Assembly (NCBI GenBank): GCA_964407285.1
Contig: CAYOVG010000330.1
Coordinates: 1-7,873 of the forward strand
Source of the DNA: CAYOVG01 sp964407285
Lineage (GTDB): Bacteria > Desulfobacterota > Syntrophobacteria > Syntrophobacterales > Syntrophobacteraceae
Length of the DNA: 7,873 nt
Direction of reading: 5' to 3'
Shown: positions 4,566-7,873 of the stretch, one piece after another
Layout: every line of letters begins with the position of its first letter
Position numbering within the stretch: the first letter of the stretch is position 1
The notes under the pieces: generated by a model
The model's input: only the letters and a program-made list of their open reading frames with translations
The model's database searches: none
What the model was told of the DNA's origin: nothing
Program-made: the position numbers and the translations under genes

Positions 4566-6005
4566 ATGAAGCACTGTAAGTTTCCTTCATACCCCGTGTT
4601 GCTGGTGGACGATGACGCCGCCATGCTGCAGAGCTTTCGCCTCATGCTCAACTCCTGCGGCATAAACAACGTCGTTGAATGCCAGGACAGCCGGGAAGTA
4701 ATGCCTCTCCTCGCCCGCGAGGAGATCGACATCGTGCTGCTGGACCTCTCCATGCCTTACGTGTCTGGACAGGAATTGCTGGGCGCGCTGTCCCAGAACC
4801 ATCCCGATATTCCCGTGATCGTCATTACGGGGACCAATGAAGTGGAAACGGCGGTCAACTGCATGAGATCCGGAGCGCTCGATTACATGGTGAAGCCCAT
4901 AGAAAAGAGCCGTCTCATTTCGGGTGTGAAAAACGCCGTCCAGATGCGCGTGCTCGAGCGAGAGAACCGGTTGCTCAAGGAGCGTGTCCTGACGTCGCGG
5001 CTTTACCACCCCGAGATATTTTCGGATATCATCACGTCCGACAAGAAGATGCACTCCCTGTTCCGGTACATCGAGGCGATCGCCGGCAGTTCCCAGCCCG
5101 TCCTGATTACGGGAGAGACCGGTACGGGCAAGGAATTGATCGCCAGGGCCATCCACAAGCTCAACCGGCGCGCCGGTCCCTTCGTGGCGGTAAACCTCGC
5201 GGGGCTCGACGACCACCTTTTCGCGGACACGCTTTTCGGGCACGCGAGGGGGGCGTTCACCGGAGCCGACAAGGCGCGCAAAGGGCTCGTGGAAAGCGCG
5301 GCAGGAGGCACCCTGTTCCTGGACGAGATCGGTGACCTCCATCTCAATTCACAGGTCAAACTGCTGCGACTGCTCCAGGAGGGGGAGTACATGCCTCTCG
5401 GGTCGGACATCGCGAAGCGCTGCGCAGCTCACATTGTGGTGGCGACGAATCTCGATCTTCAATCCATGCAAAAATCCGGTAAATTCCGAAGAGACCTGTA
5501 CTACAGGCTCCGCACCCACCATCTGCATATACCACCCCTCCGGGAACGGATGGACGATCTGTCGTTGCTCGTCGCCTTTTTCTTCGAAGAAGCCGCAAGA
5601 TCCACGGGAAAGAAGAAGCCCACTCCTCCGAAAGAGATCCTCACGCTGTTGAAAGCCTACCACTTCCCCGGCAACATCAGGGAACTTCGTTCCATGATCT
5701 TCGATGCCGTCGGCAGCCATGTTTCGGGCCAACTGTCCCTGGAGAGGATCAGGGCTCACATCGAGGAGGAAAGGGCCTCCATGAAGGTGAAGTTGTCCCC
5801 CTCTCCTCGCACGGACGATGAAAGCGAGCCGCTGATAACGTTTTCCGAGCGGCTCCCGACGATCAGGCAGGCAAATTACCTCCTCGTCGCCGAAGCGATG
5901 AGGCGTATGGAGGGAAATCAGTCAATGGTGGCCCGGTTCCTCGGAATTACACGCCAGACGTTGAGCAAGTATCTCAAGTCGATGGGAGAGAGGAACGATC
6001 CATGA
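4566..6005 (+). CDS. Sigma-54-dependent NtrC-family response regulator
   Basis: 479 residues, the usual length for the family, with all three domains. Receiver: residues 10-125, with acidic cluster D15-D17, phospho-acceptor D60 (LLDLSMP), T88 and K110 (MVKPI). A coiled linker lies at about 125-145. AAA+ domain: about 155-385, with Walker A GETGTGKE (183-190), the sigma-54-contacting GAFTGA loop (229-234), Walker B TLFLDEIGD with D253-E254, the FRRDLYYRL segment (307-315) and FPGNIREL (about 367-374). A Fis-type helix-turn-helix ends the protein (GNQSMVARFLGITRQTLSKYL, about 450-470). All motifs needed for ATP hydrolysis and sigma-54 contact are intact. When phosphorylated it should oligomerise, bind upstream enhancers and open sigma-54 promoters. 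The degenerate kinase lies 132 nt upstream and the V4R protein 73 nt downstream. The target promoters are not proven; one candidate is at 2691. Confidence 0.96.
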   Translation: MKHCKFPSYPVLLVDDDAAMLQSFRLMLNSCGINNVVECQDSREVMPLLAREEIDIVLLDLSMPYVSGQELLGALSQNHPDIPVIVITGTNEVETAVNCMRSGALDYMVKPIEKSRLISGVKNAVQMRVLERENRLLKERVLTSRLYHPEIFSDIITSDKKMHSLFRYIEAIAGSSQPVLITGETGTGKELIARAIHKLNRRAGPFVAVNLAGLDDHLFADTLFGHARGAFTGADKARKGLVESAAGGTLFLDEIGDLHLNSQVKLLRLLQEGEYMPLGSDIAKRCAAHIVVATNLDLQSMQKSGKFRRDLYYRLRTHHLHIPPLRERMDDLSLLVAFFFEEAARSTGKKKPTPPKEILTLLKAYHFPGNIRELRSMIFDAVGSHVSGQLSLERIRAHIEEERASMKVKLSPSPRTDDESEPLITFSERLPTIRQANYLLVAEAMRRMEGNQSMVARFLGITRQTLSKYLKSMGERNDP

Positions 6006-6078
6006 AGTTTGCCGGCGGGTAAGCGGTGATTTTATATCGATAATTTTATCTCCGAACGTTTGAATAGGGAGGAAAGAG
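6006..6078 (+). promoter_or_regulatory. AT-rich spacer with possible promoter before the V4R gene
   Basis: This 73-nt gap turns AT-rich after 6027. It contains the palindrome TATCGATA (6035-6042) and GATAA-N2-TTATC (6039-6050). A weak sigma-70-like pair, TTGCCG at 6010 and TTATAT 17 nt later, can be read. GGGAGGA at 6067-6073 is a strong ribosome binding site 5 nt before the ATG at 6079. Confidence 0.3.
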
Positions 6079-6600
6079 ATGGAAAAGCAAAGGAAATATG
6101 AGTTTTCGTGGGACCTGATCGGCGACCTCGATGTCGGCCGGCCGAACCTTGGAAAGAGCACCCGCGTCGAAGTTTATCGCCTGATGCAGTTTTGTTTTCG
6201 GGATGTGATCGAGCAGCGGCATGGAACGGAGGAGGCGGACCGTATATTCTATGAAGCCGGCAAACTCGCGGGACGGTTCTTCTACCGGAACGTGATCGGC
6301 GAGGCGGGAGACCTGAACAGTTTCGTCAAGAAGCTGCAGGAGTTGCTGAAGGACCTGGCCATAGGCGTCCTGCGGGTCGAAGAGGCGGATCCGGAGAAGG
6401 GGACCTTTGTCCTGACGGTATCGGAGGACCTCGATTGCTCGGGACTTCCGGAAACGGATTACGAGATATGCACGTACGATGAGGGCTTCATAGCCGCACT
6501 GATGGAATGCTATTCGGGAAAGCAGTTCCGCGTCAAGGAAATCGACTGCTGGTGTACGGGAGACCGCACCTGCCGCTTTTCGGTCCAGGCGATCGAATGA
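6079..6600 (+). CDS. Stand-alone V4R-domain (4-vinyl reductase-like) protein
   Basis: 173 residues, probably cytosolic. The C-terminal half carries the V4R signature: a beta-strand region with DLDCSGLP (117-124), then FIAALMECYSGKQFRVKEIDCWCTGDRTCRF (137-167 region), ending in the typical CW-x-x-GD-x-x-C-x-F pattern (C157, W158, G161, D162, C165, F167). Cysteines at 120, 131, 144, 157, 159 and 165 could bind a metal or respond to redox. V4R domains are regarded as small-molecule-binding modules, also found next to sigma-54 AAA+ domains in XylR/DmpR-type activators; the '4-vinyl reductase' name comes from BchJ and does not imply reductase activity. The N-terminal 60 residues are helical and include a GRPNLGKSTR segment; this is probably not a nucleotide-binding loop. 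The start is firm (GGGAGGA 5 nt upstream). Its place between an NtrC-type activator and a kinase suggests a ligand sensor for one of them. Confidence 0.85.
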   Translation: MEKQRKYEFSWDLIGDLDVGRPNLGKSTRVEVYRLMQFCFRDVIEQRHGTEEADRIFYEAGKLAGRFFYRNVIGEAGDLNSFVKKLQELLKDLAIGVLRVEEADPEKGTFVLTVSEDLDCSGLPETDYEICTYDEGFIAALMECYSGKQFRVKEIDCWCTGDRTCRFSVQAIE

Positions 6601-6750
6601 TTCCTTTTCCGGGAAAGGGATGCCGGATACCGGATGTTGGATACCGGAGATGAAGCGGGGGCACGGACAGGCGTCTTTTCCCGCACCCCGTCGAGAATGC
6701 CCTGTCCGGCCTCCGGCATCTTTCCTCTTTCATTGTGAGATGAGCTCGAG
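6601..6750 (+). repeat. Nested inverted repeats and short direct repeat between V4R and kinase genes
   Basis: Outer arms GGAAA (6612-6616) plus GATGCCGGA (6619-6627) pair with TCCGGCATC (6712-6720) plus TTTCC (6721-6725), with a 2-nt bulge. Inner arms GGACAGG (6665-6671) and CCTGTCC (6701-6707) are perfect. Between the 5' arms, GGATACCGGA occurs twice in direct order (6625-6634 and 6639-6648, 14-bp period). An alternative small hairpin CCTTT/AAAGG lies at 6603-6618, just after the V4R stop. The whole could be a folded RNA element, a transcript-end structure, or a short palindromic (MITE/REP-like) repeat. Confidence 0.45.
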
Positions 6751-7873
6751 ATGAACGAACCGGTCGTAAACGATCTGAAGCAACGCATTCTGAGTGCGGT
6801 CGCGGAGGAGCCCGGCAACGCGGAACGGGTGGTCACCGAACTCGAAGAGATCCTCGACGCCCTGAAGACCGGGATGGGCAAACCGCCGCCCGTGCGCCGG
6901 GAAAAGGAGAACGGCTGCCCCTTCTACGATCCGGTCTCCCGGGCGATCAAGAGCATGACCGCGGGTTCGCTGCCGGAGAACCTTCCCGAAGGTCCCGTGT
7001 GCCTGCGGGGAATCGCGGACCTCGCGCGATACCTCGAGGCCATACAGGAATTCGTGTTTCGCATCGGGCACGGCGATTTTTCCGCGACGCTCAACGTCAG
7101 GGGGCAGGTTGCCGGCAGCCTCAAAGCCTTTCACGCCAATCTTCGCCACCTGATATGGCAGACCCGGATGGTTGCGGAAGGGGATTTCAGCCAGCGCATC
7201 GACTTCATGGGCGAGCTGTCGGACGCCTTCAATACGATGGTCGATAAGCTTCGGGAAGCCCACGGCCGCCTGAGCCTCCAGAACGAAGAGCTGGAAAGGA
7301 CCAATGTCGAGTTGATGCGGGCGAAGGAGGCTACGGAAGCCGCCAACAGGGCCAAGAGCACCTTTTTGTCCAATATGAGCCACGAGCTTCGAACTCCGCT
7401 CAACGCCATTCTCGGCTTTTCCCAGCTCATGCTCCGAAGTCCGGGCCTGGACAACGAACTGCGCTCGAATCTCGAAACCATCATGCGAAGCGGCGAGCAC
7501 CTGCTGACCCTGATCAACCAGGTCCTGGACCTCTCTAAAATCGAAGCGGGGCATATGACCCTCAATGAAAAGGGGTTCGATTTCTCCCGGATGCTGCGCG
7601 ACCTCGAGGACATGTTCCGGCTGAGGACCCGGGAAAAAGGGCTGCACCTGATTTTCGAGCGTATGCCGGACGCTCCCGGCTATATTCGGGCGGATGAGGT
7701 GCGACTGCGCCAGGTGCTGATCAATCTGCTCAACAATGCCGTGAAGTTTACCGCGGAGGGCGGCATTGCCCTCAGGGTCTCTTCCGTCCTCCTCGTTTCG
7801 GACCCGGCGGCGCTGCCGGACGGCAAGACTGCGGCTGCCGGCGCCGGGGGACCATCGATCGACATCCCTATCG
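6751..7873 (+). CDS. Soluble sensor histidine kinase with HAMP-like repeats (3' partial)
   Basis: The frame stays open from the ATG at 6751 to the right edge: 374 complete codons with no stop. Residues 1-95 are unrecognised and contain C56 (NGCPFYDP) and C84. Residues about 95-175 hold two HAMP-like segments, each with a GDF motif (G108, G144; 36 residues apart), then a coiled coil (about 172-200). The HisKA domain has FLSNMSHELRTPLN with phospho-acceptor H211. The HATPase domain begins near 300 and includes the N-box RQVLINLLNNAVKFT with catalytic N329. The DxGxG and G2 boxes would lie beyond the window, so completeness and any C-terminal receiver (hybrid form) cannot be judged. No transmembrane segment is visible, so the kinase should be cytoplasmic and may receive its signal from the V4R protein encoded just upstream. 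The ribosome binding site is weak (GAG-rich only). It is the only orthodox kinase core in the window and a possible phosphodonor for the nearby receivers. Confidence 0.9.
   Translation, partial: MNEPVVNDLKQRILSAVAEEPGNAERVVTELEEILDALKTGMGKPPPVRREKENGCPFYDPVSRAIKSMTAGSLPENLPEGPVCLRGIADLARYLEAIQEFVFRIGHGDFSATLNVRGQVAGSLKAFHANLRHLIWQTRMVAEGDFSQRIDFMGELSDAFNTMVDKLREAHGRLSLQNEELERTNVELMRAKEATEAANRAKSTFLSNMSHELRTPLNAILGFSQLMLRSPGLDNELRSNLETIMRSGEHLLTLINQVLDLSKIEAGHMTLNEKGFDFSRMLRDLEDMFRLRTREKGLHLIFERMPDAPGYIRADEVRLRQVLINLLNNAVKFTAEGGIALRVSSVLLVSDPAALPDGKTAAAGAGGPSIDIPI

Noticed and set aside
4587..5342. Minus-strand open frame (251 codons) opposite the sigma-54 regulator
   Set aside because: It lies wholly opposite the receiver and AAA+ motifs of the + strand gene and has no recognisable motif.
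6144..6167. Possible P-loop in the V4R protein (GRPNLGKST)
   Set aside because: It resembles GxxxxGKS only superficially (GRPNLGKST). No Walker B or other NTPase motif follows and the V4R fold does not use one, so it is probably coincidental.
6664..6690. A GG...GC motif resembling a sigma-54 promoter before the kinase
   Set aside because: The GG-to-GC spacing is 11 rather than 10 nt, and the flanking bases do not match the consensus.
6730..7647. Long minus-strand open frame (305 codons) opposite the kinase gene
   Set aside because: The + strand frame encodes unmistakable HisKA and N-box motifs over the same bases. The minus frame shows no domain and is a by-product of GC-rich codon use.

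Overview
The window is a GC-rich bacterial segment in which every supportable gene lies on the + strand, and nearly all of them are signal-transduction proteins. The mix (NtrC-type sigma-54 activator, PilZ, receiver-TPR fusion, stand-alone V4R protein, soluble multi-domain kinase) and the strong GGAGG-type ribosome binding sites suggest a deltaproteobacterium (Desulfobacterota), perhaps near Syntrophobacter. That assignment is inference; no rRNA or other marker gene is present.

Layout. (1) 3-626: the end of a PilZ-domain protein with a YcgR-like N-terminal domain, cut by the left edge. (2) 725-1963: a receiver domain fused to TPR repeats. (3) 1985-2437: a single-domain receiver, 21 nt downstream. 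These three look like one transcription unit. (4) 2438-2834: an intergenic region with nested inverted repeats, a candidate sigma-54 promoter, a pair of GACGTC sites and a perfect 8-bp leader hairpin. (5) 2835-3224: a small unrecognised protein. (6) 3225-3647: a second intergenic region with hairpins and an AT-rich promoter-like stretch. (7) 3648-4433: a histidine-kinase-like protein that keeps the phospho-acceptor HExxN motif but has lost the key Asn residues of the ATP-binding N-box. (8) 4566-6005: a complete NtrC-family response regulator (receiver, AAA+, Fis-type HTH). (9) 6079-6600: a stand-alone V4R-domain protein. (10) 6751 to the right edge: a soluble histidine kinase with HAMP-like repeats, cut by the window end.

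How they may work together (inference). The V4R protein could be a ligand-sensing subunit for the kinase after it or the sigma-54 activator before it. The degenerate kinase, next to the activator, is better suited to phosphatase or phosphotransfer work than to autophosphorylation. The TPR receiver and single-domain receiver could be protein-interaction outputs or relay carriers, and the PilZ protein brings in cyclic-di-GMP. The small protein behind the candidate sigma-54 promoter is the most obvious local target of the activator.

No rRNA, tRNA, CRISPR array, insertion sequence or convincing U-tract terminator was seen.
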